A stretch of DNA of 64,000 bases, from NCBI RefSeq assembly GCF_016093545.1, contig NZ_JADKYX010000006.1:62001-126000 (forward strand), written 5' to 3'. A model generated the notes under the pieces. That model was not told where the DNA came from and ran no database searches. It worked only from the letters and a program-made list of their open reading frames with translations. Shown here piece by piece: positions 19,787-28,063 of the stretch. The first letter of the stretch is position 1. Every line of letters starts with the position of its first letter. The position numbers were made by a program, and so were the translations under genes. The stretch is from Massilia rhizosphaerae (lineage in GTDB: Bacteria > Pseudomonadota > Gammaproteobacteria > Burkholderiales > Burkholderiaceae_D).

Positions 19787-21313
19787 TCAGCCGTTTTCCG
19801 GCGGCGTCTTCGCCTTGGCCGGACGGCGCGGTGCGCGCGTGGCCGGCTTGCGCGACGGCGCCTTGTGCGCCGGGCGGGACGACTTCTTGCGCCCCGGTTT
19901 CCCGGCCTCGCCCTGCCCTTCCTGCGCAACGTCCTCGGCAGGCGCGGCCGCCTGCTCCGCCCCGGCCGGCTGCGTGTCGGCGGCAACGGTGCCTTCGTCC
20001 CGCGCCACGTCGTCCGGCGTCACGACCGCACCGGCCTCCGGTGCCGGCGCTTCCGCTGCCGCTTGCTTGCGCGCGGCCGGCTTGCGCGGCGTGCGGGCCG
20101 GGCGGCGGCGTTCCTTGGCGGCGGCCGGGGCTTCCTCGGCGACCTCGGCCGCCTCGGGTTCGGGCGCCGGCGCGGCGGCGACGGGCTCGATCACCTCGGC
20201 CAAGTCCGGCGTCGGCGCCGGCCAGGTGGCGATGGCGGCCTCTTCGGACGCCGGCGTCTCTTCGGTTGCCGTCTCGGCGGAGGTTGCCTGCGCCTCGCGG
20301 CCCTTGCGTCCGCGGCCGCCGCGGCGGCGCGGTTCGCGGGCCGATGCCGGCACGTCCGCCGGCTGCTCGCCCTGGGTTTCCGCCGTCAGTTCGTCGACGC
20401 CCTCGGGCGCCGCCGTCGCCGGCTCGGCGTCCTGGGCCACGACGGCTTCGGCCGGCGCCGCGTCGGCGGGCTGCAGCTCGACTTGCGCGTTCGCGCCGCG
20501 GTAGACATACGTGCCGGATTTTTCGTCGCGGCCGAATTCGAACAGGCCGCGCGTCTGCGCCTCTTCCAACAGGTTGCCGAACGTGCGGAAGCCGTAATAG
20601 GTCTCGGAGAAGTCCGGGCGGCGGCGCTTGAGGGTGTCCTTCAGCAGCGAAGCCCATATCTTGCCGGTGTCGCCCCGTTCCGAGACGAGCGCGTCGAAGG
20701 TCTCGACGACCATCTCCAGCGCCTGCAGCTTGCGCGCTTCCATTTCTTCGCGCTTGCGGTTGTTCTCGTCGGACGGACGGCGGCCCGCCGAGGGCTGGGC
20801 CTTGCGCTCGTCGCGCTTGGCGGCGGCGCGGCGCTGTTCGCGCACGAGGTCGTCGTAGAAGATGAATTCGTCGCAGTTGGCGACGAGCAGGTCCGACGTC
20901 GACTGCTTGACGCCCACGCCGATCACCCGCTTCGCATTCTCGCGCAGCTTGGAGACGAGCGGCGAGAAGTCCGAGTCGCCCGACACGATCACGAAGGTGT
21001 TCACGTGCGACTTCGTGTAGCACAGGTCGAGCGCGTCCACGACCATGCGGATGTCCGCCGAGTTCTTGCCCGACTGGCGCACGTGCGGGATTTCGATCAG
21101 TTCGAAGTTCGCTTCATGCATCGTCGCCTTGAAGCCCTTGTAGCGATCCCAGTCGCAATAGGATTTCTTGACCACGATGCTGCCCTTGAGCAGCAGGCGT
21201 TCGAGGACGGGCTTGATGTCGAACTTCTCGTAATTCGCATCGCGCACGCCGAGTGCGACGTTCTCGAAGTCGCAGAACACCGCCATGCTGATATTGTCTG
21301 AAGATGAAGCCAT
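19787..21313 (-). CDS. NYN-domain protein with LOTUS/OST-HTH domain and long charged tail
   Basis: Putative RNA-processing protein, 508 residues. The NYN (PIN-like nuclease) domain spans about 10-155, with acidic residues in FCDFEN (Asp 15), SADIRMVVDALD (Asp 87) and SGDSDF (Asp 113, 115), so the metal site looks complete. An OST-HTH/LOTUS RNA-binding domain follows (about 195-272, GDTGKIWASLLKDTLKRR to SGTYVYRG). The remaining 230 residues are Ala/Glu/Pro-rich and end in Lys/Arg-rich histone-H1-like repeats (RKPAARK, KPGRKKSSR, RAPRRPAKAK). ATG 21311-21313 is used; it lacks a clear Shine-Dalgarno, and an in-frame TTG lies 9 codons upstream. LabA/DUF88-type proteins of this plan exist in many Proteobacteria. 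Confidence 0.88.
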   Translation of the reverse strand: MASSSDNISMAVFCDFENVALGVRDANYEKFDIKPVLERLLLKGSIVVKKSYCDWDRYKGFKATMHEANFELIEIPHVRQSGKNSADIRMVVDALDLCYTKSHVNTFVIVSGDSDFSPLVSKLRENAKRVIGVGVKQSTSDLLVANCDEFIFYDDLVREQRRAAAKRDERKAQPSAGRRPSDENNRKREEMEARKLQALEMVVETFDALVSERGDTGKIWASLLKDTLKRRRPDFSETYYGFRTFGNLLEEAQTRGLFEFGRDEKSGTYVYRGANAQVELQPADAAPAEAVVAQDAEPATAAPEGVDELTAETQGEQPADVPASAREPRRRGGRGRKGREAQATSAETATEETPASEEAAIATWPAPTPDLAEVIEPVAAAPAPEPEAAEVAEEAPAAAKERRRPARTPRKPAARKQAAAEAPAPEAGAVVTPDDVARDEGTVAADTQPAGAEQAAAPAEDVAQEGQGEAGKPGRKKSSRPAHKAPSRKPATRAPRRPAKAKTPPENG

Positions 21314-21406
21314 GTGTGTTGTTGTGTGGTTTGTGGACAAGCTGACCAGGGATTATACGCAACAACGTTGACGACGCCGCCACGGACGCGTCCGCCCGTA
21401 GCGCGC

Positions 21407-21829
21407 TCAGGCCAGCCGCTCGAGCGTGGCCGGATCGGGGCGGCCGTCGAAGAACTGGTCGAGGCAGGTCTGGAAGATCGCTTCGTCGGGCGCGATGTCG
21501 GCGAATAGGGTCATCGACGAGTGGAATTTGAGATTGTCCGGGTGGCCGAAGATTTCGTCGACGCCGCGGTCGTGATGGCTCGCCACGGCCGCCGCGCACG
21601 CGCGCAGGCGCGGGCCCAGCACGGGATGCGCGAGATAGGCGGCGGCCTCGTCGGCCGAACGGATCGCGTAGCGCTGCGCCATCGCGCTGTGCCCCAGTCC
21701 CTCGATCTGCGGGAAGATGAACCACATCCAGTGCGTGCGCTTGTGGCCGGCACGCAGCTCGGCCAGCGCCGCGTCGTAGATGCCGTGCTGGGCCTCGACG
21801 AAGCGTTCCAGGTTGAAGTCGGGTGCCAT
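21407..21829 (-). CDS. DUF1810 family protein
   Basis: Cytosolic protein of 140 residues that matches the DUF1810 family in length and hallmarks: LERFVEAQ, the core HWMWFIFPQIEGLG, YAIRSADEA, and FHSSMTLF. Function is unknown for the family as a whole; homologues have been placed near ADP-ribose/NAD-related folds. ATG 21827-21829 has an excellent GGAGG 5 bases upstream. It is transcribed separately from the NYN gene, about 90 bases away, and divergently from the DUF3820 gene. Confidence 0.88.
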   Translation of the reverse strand: MAPDFNLERFVEAQHGIYDAALAELRAGHKRTHWMWFIFPQIEGLGHSAMAQRYAIRSADEAAAYLAHPVLGPRLRACAAAVASHHDRGVDEIFGHPDNLKFHSSMTLFADIAPDEAIFQTCLDQFFDGRPDPATLERLA

Positions 21830-21889
21830 GTGTGCCTCCTCTCCGGCGCATGCTACGCCGTTCGCGGGATTTGCTAAAGTGGCGCCACG

Positions 21890-22099
21890 ATGAAACCCGA
21901 ACACCTCACCCTCCTGCTGACCCGAGAAATGCCCTACGGCAAGTACAAGGGCCGCAAGCTCGCCGACCTGCCCGGCCACTACCTGGGCTGGTTCGCCCGC
22001 GAAGGCTTTCCGAAAGGCGAGCTGGGCGAACTGCTCGCCCTCATGTACGAACTCGATCACAACAATCTGCGCAGCCTGCTCGATCCCTTGCGGCGATGA
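21890..22099 (+). CDS. DUF3820 family protein
   Basis: Small protein of 69 residues. The pattern MPYGKYKGRKLADLPGHYLGWF and LGELLALMYELDHNN is diagnostic for DUF3820, a family whose entries are sometimes named 'quorum-sensing-regulated virulence factor'. A similar fold is seen in the C-terminal part of some exonuclease and DNA-polymerase-associated proteins, so nucleic-acid contact is possible but unproven. It runs divergently from the DUF1810 gene. A hairpin (GATCGA around TTTTT, 22098-22114) overlaps its stop. Confidence 0.85.
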   Translation: MKPEHLTLLLTREMPYGKYKGRKLADLPGHYLGWFAREGFPKGELGELLALMYELDHNNLRSLLDPLRR

Positions 22100-22135
22100 T
22101 CGATTTTTTCGATCGCAGCCCATAAAACTACTCGT

Positions 22136-22164
22136 TTTTCATTGCGGACCCGCATCCCTATACT
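22136..22164 (+). promoter_or_regulatory. Probable sigma70 promoter of the pirin gene
   Basis: TTTTCA (22136-22141), 17-base spacer, TATACT (22159-22164). This would give a leader of about 28 bases with AAGGAG before the ATG at 22199. Predicted from consensus match only. Confidence 0.5.
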
Positions 22165-22198
22165 GGCCTCCATCGACAAACACACCAAGGAGCACATC

Positions 22199-22900
<702 letters not shown>

Positions 22901-22907
22901 TGTAGCG

Positions 22908-23672
22908 TCAGACGCGCCCGATCCGCATATTGATGGGCCAGCAGATCGGGCGCTTGCCGTTCGGGTCGCCCCAGAGCGCGGCGATGTCGTTGGCGAACGC
23001 CATGATCAGCCCTTCCTTGCCGGCTTCACGGGCGCTGCGCACGGCGGACCACGTCAGCACATAGCCCAGGAATTCGGACAGGTGCCAGTCGACGCGGATG
23101 TCCAGCGCCGGCGGCGCCAGTTCGTCGAAGGGAAATGCGAGCGTCGCATAGCCCGTGTCGACCAACTTGCGCTCCGGCGGCCAGTACGGTCCGATCTCTT
23201 CCCAGTAGAACTTGCGGAAACGCTCATCCAGCAACGGCTCGAGCTTCAATACGCCGTAGCTGACGAGCGCCAGGACGGCGCCGGGAACGGCGATCCGGCG
23301 CACTTCCCGATAAAAGGCCGGCAGATCGAACCAGTGCGCGGCCTGGGCCGCGGTGATCAGGCTTGCGCTCGCGTCCGGCACCGGCAACTGCTCGGCGGGT
23401 GCGCAGCGATAATCGATGCGCGCGTTCGGCACGGCATTCGCGATCTGGTCGGCGCTCGGATCGAGCCCGACCACTTTCTCGAAGTAAGGCGCGAGCAGTT
23501 GCGTCAGCTGCCCGTTGCCGCAGCCGACGTCGACCGCGAGCCGGCAGTCCGGCGCCGCGGACGCCAGGAAGGCGGCGAGTTGGCGCGGATACTCGGGCCG
23601 GAACCGGGCGTAGGCCCGCCCTCCCTGGTCGAACCAGTTGCGTCCTTGCGGCATACCGGTTTCAGTCGACAT
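22908..23672 (-). CDS. Class I SAM-dependent methyltransferase
   Basis: Protein of 254 residues with a Methyltransf_11/25-type Rossmann core: motif I VDVGCGNGQLTQLL, motif II VVGLDPSADQI, post-motif APAEQLPVPDAS and LITAAQAAHWFD. The overall arrangement matches the trans-aconitate methyltransferase/YcgJ-like group; the acceptor is not known. ATG 23670-23672 has AGGAG 7 bases upstream. Its start overlaps the end of the marR gene by 11 bases, so the regulator and the enzyme are co-translated and probably co-regulated. Confidence 0.88.
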   Translation of the reverse strand: MSTETGMPQGRNWFDQGGRAYARFRPEYPRQLAAFLASAAPDCRLAVDVGCGNGQLTQLLAPYFEKVVGLDPSADQIANAVPNARIDYRCAPAEQLPVPDASASLITAAQAAHWFDLPAFYREVRRIAVPGAVLALVSYGVLKLEPLLDERFRKFYWEEIGPYWPPERKLVDTGYATLAFPFDELAPPALDIRVDWHLSEFLGYVLTWSAVRSAREAGKEGLIMAFANDIAALWGDPNGKRPICWPINMRIGRV

Positions 23673-24162
23673 GCGGATTCTCCTGTTGTAATGCGGCTTG
23701 CGCCGCCGCGACCCGGGCCGCGAATCCTTCGCGCTCGAGGGCGCCGGCCGCCGCTTCCAACACGCGCCTGAGCGGGTAGCCAATGTCCTGCTCGAGGCTA
23801 TCGATGGCGGCGAAGGTGGCGGCCCAATGCCGTTCGAGCTTGCGGACCAGCGCGCGCCCGGCGGGCGTGAGCCGGAGCGCGCTCTTGCGGCCGTCGTCGA
23901 GGGCGTGGCGCGCGATGAGTCCGTCGGCTTCGAGGAGCGCGACGGTCTGGCTGATCGCGCCTTGCGTCAGGTGGGTGCGCTCGGTCACGTCGGTCACCGT
24001 CTGCGCGCCGGCGTGCAGGGCGCGCAGCACGGGTGTGTAGCGCGGCCGGTAGCGCAAGCTCATGGCGCGGTAGTGCTCTTCCGCGCCCTGTTCGACGAGT
24101 TCATTGACGTAGCGCAGCAGTTCGCCGAGCCCGGGATTGTGCCTGGTGTTCATGCGTCGCAT
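23662..24162 (-). CDS. MarR family transcriptional regulator
   Basis: Winged-helix regulator of 166 residues. The recognition region is HLTQGAISQTVALLEADGLIARH, quoted only in part as TQGAISQTVALLE, followed by the wing DDGRKSALRLTPAGRALV. First gene of a two-gene unit with the methyltransferase. Two ATGs are possible (24162 and 24153). A perfect 22-base palindrome touches the first one (24163-24184), which strongly suggests autorepression. The P450 gene starts divergently 243 bases away and may share control. Confidence 0.92.
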   Translation of the reverse strand: MRRMNTRHNPGLGELLRYVNELVEQGAEEHYRAMSLRYRPRYTPVLRALHAGAQTVTDVTERTHLTQGAISQTVALLEADGLIARHALDDGRKSALRLTPAGRALVRKLERHWAATFAAIDSLEQDIGYPLRRVLEAAAGALEREGFAARVAAAQAALQQENPHVD

Positions 24163-24184
24163 GATACATTAGCACTAATGTATC
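24163..24184. promoter_or_regulatory. MarR-type operator palindrome
   Basis: A 10-base arm GATACATTAG is repeated inverted around a central CA, giving a perfect 22-base dyad. Length and the TTAG/CTAA core are typical of MarR-family sites, and it abuts the marR start codon. Confidence 0.75.
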
Positions 24185-24246
24185 TGCAATGATCCGCGTG
24201 CCGCTGACGGGCCGGGCCGGAAACTCGTGCCGAAGTGAAACTCCGT

Positions 24247-24295
24247 GACTTTTCCTCGACAGCAACCTGCTATCCTGAGGCGAACGACCGGGTTC
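24247..24295 (+). repeat. 49-base dispersed block, copy A
   Basis: Matches 42 of 49 bases with copy B at 26890-26938, same orientation. It contains an extended -10-like TGCTATCCT (-10 at 24271-24276) and lies 111 bases before the P450 start, so it may include a promoter. Confidence 0.6.
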
Positions 24296-24405
24296 GACCA
24301 AGGCCGGGCCCGGATGGGACGACACTGGAACAACACGCTTCTCGACGCGAGGCAGGACGCGACGTCACTGCATCACCAGCCACATCAGATCACTGCCGCT
24401 TACTC

Positions 24406-25905
24406 ATGCAAGACACGACTGCATTACGCCCCGACGTACCATCGCCGCCCATGTATGGCGACGGCACCGGCCAACCCCTGCGCCGCTTGGCCGACCTGCC
24501 CGGTCCCCGTGCGCTCCCCCTCCTGGGCAATCTGCACCAGTTCGATTTCAAGCGCCTTCATCGGACCATGGAACAGTGGGCGCGCAAGCACGGCCCCGTT
24601 TTCCGCGTGAAGTTCCCAACCGGTGCGTTCCTGGTGGTGGCGGACCCTGATCTGGTCGGCAAGGTGCTGCGTGAGCGACCGGATACCTTTCGACGGCCGA
24701 CCGTGCTGTCCGCGGTGGCGGCCGAGTTGGGCGCCATGCCCGGTCTCTTCGATTCGGAAGGGGCCGCGTGGCGCGACCAACGGCGGATGGTGATGCAAGC
24801 CTTTGCGCCCCATGCGGTGAAATCGTATTTTCCGTCACTGGTGCAAGTGGCGCGGCGCCTGCAGCGTCGGTGGGAGAATGCCGCGGCGACCGGGCAGGCA
24901 ATCGACCTGGGCGGCGACCTGCGCCTGTACTCGGTCGATATCGTCGCCGGGCTCGCGTTCGGGACGGACGTCAATACGATCGAGAACGGCGACAATGTCA
25001 TCCAACGTAATCTGGACGCGATCTTGCCCGGTGTCGCGCGCCGGACCTTGATGCCTTTTCCTTACTGGCGCTACGTGAAACTGCCCGCCGACCGCCGGCT
25101 GGAACGCGGCATTGCCGTACTCCGCGACGCCGTGACGGACCTGGTCAAACAGGCCAAGCAGCGCATGCTGCTGGACCCGGCGCGTGCAGTGAATCCACCC
25201 AACATGCTGGAAGCCATGCTGGCTGCGGCTGCCCAAGGGGGCAGCGGCGTCACCGAGGCCGAGGTGGCGGGCAACGTCACGACCATGCTGCTGGCCGGCG
25301 AGGACACGACCTCGAACAGCCTGGCCTGGCTGATCTGGCTGCTGTACCGGCACCCTGACGCGCTGCGGCGCGCGCAAGACGAAGTCCTCCGCTGCGCCCC
25401 CAGCCTGGACGCATTGACGTTGGAGCAAGTGGATCGGCTCGATTTTCTGGAAGCTTGCACGCAGGAATCAATGCGCCTGAAGCCTGCCGCACCCTTCATC
25501 ACGGCGGAAGCACTGGAGGGCACCGTCGTCGGCGACGTTGCCATCGAAAAAGGGACGATCGTCTTGTGCCTGATGCGTGACACGAGCCCGGACAATACCC
25601 GCTTCGAGAATGCGGCGCAGTTCGACCCGGGGCGCTGGTTGCAGGATTCGGTCAACCGCAAGGCGTCCATGCCCTTCGGCGCCGGCCCGCGCATCTGCCC
25701 TGGGCGCTACCTGGCGCTGCTCGAAATCAAAGTGGCCATGGCGATGCTGTTGGCGCGCTTCGACATCGCGTCGGTCGCCACCGCGCACGGCGGCGAGCCG
25801 GACGAACAGGTCGCCTTCGTGATGGCGCCGGAAACGCTGCACATGCGGCTGCGCGTGCGCGAGGAGCGGTGTGGGTCCGGAACTGACCGCCTCGATCGGC
25901 AATAG
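24406..25905 (+). CDS. Cytochrome P450
   Basis: Heme monooxygenase of 499 residues with all core motifs: proline-rich LPGPRALPLLGNL near the start, I-helix oxygen-activation motif AGEDTT (297-302), ExxR (ESMR, Glu 354-Arg 357), and the heme loop FGAGPRICPG with the thiolate ligand Cys 431. No ferredoxin, ferredoxin reductase or fused reductase is nearby, so electron donors must come from elsewhere. The start ATG 24406 is tentative: it lacks a Shine-Dalgarno, ATG 24451 is an alternative, and the frame stays open further upstream. Divergent from marR-methyltransferase; possibly MarR-controlled. Substrate unknown. Confidence 0.88.
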   Translation: MQDTTALRPDVPSPPMYGDGTGQPLRRLADLPGPRALPLLGNLHQFDFKRLHRTMEQWARKHGPVFRVKFPTGAFLVVADPDLVGKVLRERPDTFRRPTVLSAVAAELGAMPGLFDSEGAAWRDQRRMVMQAFAPHAVKSYFPSLVQVARRLQRRWENAAATGQAIDLGGDLRLYSVDIVAGLAFGTDVNTIENGDNVIQRNLDAILPGVARRTLMPFPYWRYVKLPADRRLERGIAVLRDAVTDLVKQAKQRMLLDPARAVNPPNMLEAMLAAAAQGGSGVTEAEVAGNVTTMLLAGEDTTSNSLAWLIWLLYRHPDALRRAQDEVLRCAPSLDALTLEQVDRLDFLEACTQESMRLKPAAPFITAEALEGTVVGDVAIEKGTIVLCLMRDTSPDNTRFENAAQFDPGRWLQDSVNRKASMPFGAGPRICPGRYLALLEIKVAMAMLLARFDIASVATAHGGEPDEQVAFVMAPETLHMRLRVREERCGSGTDRLDRQ

Positions 25906-25977
25906 CCTGCCCGGCGCAGCCGTCCGCGACTGCGGAATCTTTAATTTCAATTCAGGCAAAAACTACCCGAATCAAAG

Positions 25978-26196
25978 ATGAAAAAAATAACAGCGATTCA
26001 AGCCGCAAATATTTGGTCCAATGTCTCGGCAATTTTCTTGATTGTCGGGGTCGCCGTCGCCATCGCAGCGACAATATGGGAGCCGCGCGGCCTTCCAATT
26101 TGCTTCGTGCCCCTGACAGTTGCTTTCGTTGCCAAACAGGGGGAAGCGCGGACATTACGGTCGGCACTTGAACTGAAGGCGGGCAGCACGGCCTAA
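25978..26196 (+). CDS. Small two-helix membrane protein, possible integron cassette gene
   Basis: 72 residues, no family recognised. Two hydrophobic segments (starting NVSAIFLIVGVAVAIAATI and LPICFVPLTVAFVA) are joined by a short loop, with a short charged C-terminus. The region is clearly AT-richer than the flanks (MKKITA is encoded by an A-rich run), a sign of foreign origin. Its TAA stop is part of GCCTAAC, the left core of the attC-like site. No strong ribosome-binding site precedes the ATG. Confidence 0.5.
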   Translation: MKKITAIQAANIWSNVSAIFLIVGVAVAIAATIWEPRGLPICFVPLTVAFVAKQGEARTLRSALELKAGSTA

Positions 26197-26362
26197 CCAC
26201 GAAACCGCAATGAATTTTGGTCGTGGCTCGGCCTATGTCTACCATTGCCGCTGCAATACACGTCAGGCCAGAATGCTTTGGCGGTGCTGTGGAACACAGC
26301 CGAAGCCGAACTTCCTCATGCGGCCAGAACCGGTCGTTCGCGGCTCAGCTTCAACGTTAGAT
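26191..26362 (+). other. attC-like recombination site
   Basis: GCCTAAC (26191-26197, fits RYYYAAC) and GTTAGAT (26356-26362, fits GTTRRRY) face each other as an imperfect inverted pair 172 bases across. The bases before the right core (GCGGCTCAGCTTCAAC) resemble the 3' side of known attC sites, and the stop codon of the upstream gene is within the left core, as in gene cassettes. Against it: the length exceeds the usual 57-141 bases and the inner L boxes are weak (CCGC/GCGG). Confidence 0.35.
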
Positions 26363-26375
26363 AGCTCGGAGTATT

Positions 26376-26774
26376 ATGGAACCCTCACTGATCGAATCCG
26401 CCTGGCCAAATGCTCTTCGTTGGTTTTTAACCCAAGGTTTGACCAGCTTTACGCCTTGGCACTTTATGCAAACGCCGGACGAGATGGCGTTCGCAGCCAG
26501 TGCGTTCCGGCGTGAGGACGTACGTAACGGAGAGGTGTTTGTATTTGCTCGGCGTCAGGATTGCGACGACTTTGCTGGCCTTGAGCTGGTTGGCGGGCGG
26601 GTCACCGAAAAGGTCGTGTACTTCCATCCTGTATTTAGTGATAGCTCCAAGGGCTCCCCGAGAACTTGGAACATTGTCATCAAAACTTATGAAGATGTCT
26701 TTGAGTTTGTCGCACAGCGCGTTGTGCCGGACATGAAGAACTGGGCATTAACGGAGGACGCTCGAGATCTATAA
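26376..26774 (+). CDS. Hypothetical protein in the AT-rich accessory stretch
   Basis: 132 residues, cytosolic, no signal or TM segment. It has a coherent alpha/beta sequence with aromatic motifs (SFTPWHFM, VVYFHPVF, FEFVAQRVVPDMKNW), but I do not recognise the family. The general look (short acidic single domain, orphan) is like immunity or SMI1/KNR4-type proteins; this is only an impression. GGAG is 4 bases before the ATG. It begins 20 bases after the attC-like right core, the spacing expected for a cassette gene, but no second attC follows it. Confidence 0.65.
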   Translation: MEPSLIESAWPNALRWFLTQGLTSFTPWHFMQTPDEMAFAASAFRREDVRNGEVFVFARRQDCDDFAGLELVGGRVTEKVVYFHPVFSDSSKGSPRTWNIVIKTYEDVFEFVAQRVVPDMKNWALTEDARDL

Positions 26775-26889
26775 GCGCGTTCCCCTGAAACTCGTCCAAG
26801 TCGCTGCGCGGCTTGACCCAGGATTAACTCGCCAATTGATGCGCTCGTAAGTCCGTCTAGGTCGGTTGCGGCCGATCGTGACACTCGGC

Positions 26890-26938
26890 GGCTTTTCCTC
26901 GACGGCAACCTGCTATGCTGAGGTCAATGGCCGGGTTC
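26890..26938 (+). repeat. 49-base dispersed block, copy B
   Basis: Copy of the block at 24247-24295 (42/49 identical), with the -10-like hexamer TATGCT at 26914-26919. It lies 26 to 32 bases before the Cys-rich small gene. Confidence 0.6.
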
Positions 26939-26969
26939 AGGCAGTAGCGGACGGCTAGGAATCGTGATT

Positions 26970-27182
26970 ATGACGAACAACAAAAAACAGGAATACTGCC
27001 TGATCTGTAAGCGTTTACTCGACAACCCAGCAGACCCGCTTTCAGGCAATTGCGGCGGAGATTGCTGGGGATGCGTAGGCGCTATCGAAGCAGAAATGGG
27101 ATGTGAGGAATCGCTCGCCTACGTCCGGAAAGAATATGAGGCAGGACTTCGACCTGGCTGGATCGATCCATTTAAGTCCTGA
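26970..27182 (+). CDS. Small Cys-rich protein of unknown function
   Basis: 70 residues. Cys pairs CLIC and CGGDCWGC could bind a metal such as zinc; the rest is acidic and ends GLRPGWIDPFKS. No family recognised. ATG 26970 with AGGA 9 bases upstream is used; GTG at 26964 is also possible but only 3 bases from that AGGA. Low GC compared with the flanking core genes. It probably uses the promoter-like copy B block just upstream. Confidence 0.65.
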   Translation: MTNNKKQEYCLICKRLLDNPADPLSGNCGGDCWGCVGAIEAEMGCEESLAYVRKEYEAGLRPGWIDPFKS

Positions 27183-27313
27183 TTTGGCAGCTGCGCTACC
27201 GCCGCTTCGGATCGGACGCACTCGGTTGTGACAGGCAGAATTCGGCCAAGATCGGCCATTCAGGGCTCCCGGCCTTCCTGCATCACAAACCTTTACTGTT
27301 GAAAGCAACGATC

Positions 27314-27604
27314 ATGATCCTGGAAGTCGCCCCACTACAAATACGTGCCAGCCAAGAGGCAGCCTTCGAAGCCGCCTTCAAACAAGCGCAGGCCATCATT
27401 TCGTCAATGCCGGGCTATCTCTCGCATGAGTTGCAGCGTTGCGTCGAGCGACCGCGTGAATACATATTGCTTGTTCGATGGGAGTCGCTGGAGGCTCACG
27501 AGGTCGGGTTTCGCCAGTCGGCGGATTATCAGGAATGGAAAAAATTGCTGCATCATTTTTACGATCCCTTTCCCGTGGTCTCCCACTACGCCCATGCGGA
27601 ATGA
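27314..27604 (+). CDS. Antibiotic biosynthesis monooxygenase (ABM) domain protein
   Basis: 96 residues, a single ABM ferredoxin-like domain. Characteristic elements: MILEVAPLQIRAS start, FKQAQAIISSMPGYLSHEL, the basic RPREYILLVRWESLEAHEVGFR, and the end FYDPFPVVSHYAHAE. Such proteins oxidise aromatic or quinone-like compounds without cofactors, or degrade heme; the specific activity is unknown. ATG 27314 chosen because the family starts there; an in-frame TTG lies 5 codons upstream. Confidence 0.85.
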   Translation: MILEVAPLQIRASQEAAFEAAFKQAQAIISSMPGYLSHELQRCVERPREYILLVRWESLEAHEVGFRQSADYQEWKKLLHHFYDPFPVVSHYAHAE

Positions 27605-27692
27605 CCGGTCATGCAGCCCGGCCCTGACGTAGGGCAACTTCGGGTCGACAGCGGCCTCATCTGAAAGACCACCGAGCGGACCCGCTCCGACA

Positions 27693-27935
27693 TCATGGCA
27701 AGGCCATGTCCATGCCGAGCATCCCGGCCAGGCCAAAGGTGGCGATCCCCAGGCCCAGGAGCGCCAGCACGAAGACCGCGGCCACCTTGCCGCCCGCGCG
27801 CAGCACCGCGCGCTTTTCGTCTTCGTTCTTCTTCCCCTTCTTCCCTTGATCGTAGTGCCACTTGATGGCGAAGAACATGCCGGTGCCTAACACGAGAAAC
27901 TTGAAGGTAACGAAGACGACAGGGATCCAGTCCAT
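27693..27935 (-). CDS. Small two-helix membrane protein
   Basis: 80 residues with two TM helices (VVFVTFKFLVLGTGMFFAI and VFVLALLGLGIATFGLAGM) joined by a strongly basic/acidic cytosolic loop with GKKGKKNEDEKR. No function known. Divergent from the MocR gene, 128 bases away, so the two may share a promoter region. GC content and codon use are like the core genome. Confidence 0.7.
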   Translation of the reverse strand: MDWIPVVFVTFKFLVLGTGMFFAIKWHYDQGKKGKKNEDEKRAVLRAGGKVAAVFVLALLGLGIATFGLAGMLGMDMALP

Positions 27936-28063
27936 TGTTCGAGTATTTCCAGGCTATTGTTTGACGCTATCTATCGTGGGGAGCACGACCTCAATGCAAG
28001 GATGGCGTTGCTGCACGTTCTGGGGCATTCTACTTAGAAGCAATTTCCATACATTGAGACAAA

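Noticed and set aside
22098..22114. GATCGA hairpin with T5 loop as a terminator
   Set aside because: The T run is in the loop, not after the stem, so it does not fit a rho-independent terminator.
25906..28063. Prophage or defence island
   Set aside because: No integrase, capsid, restriction or toxin-antitoxin pair could be recognised; only small orphan genes.
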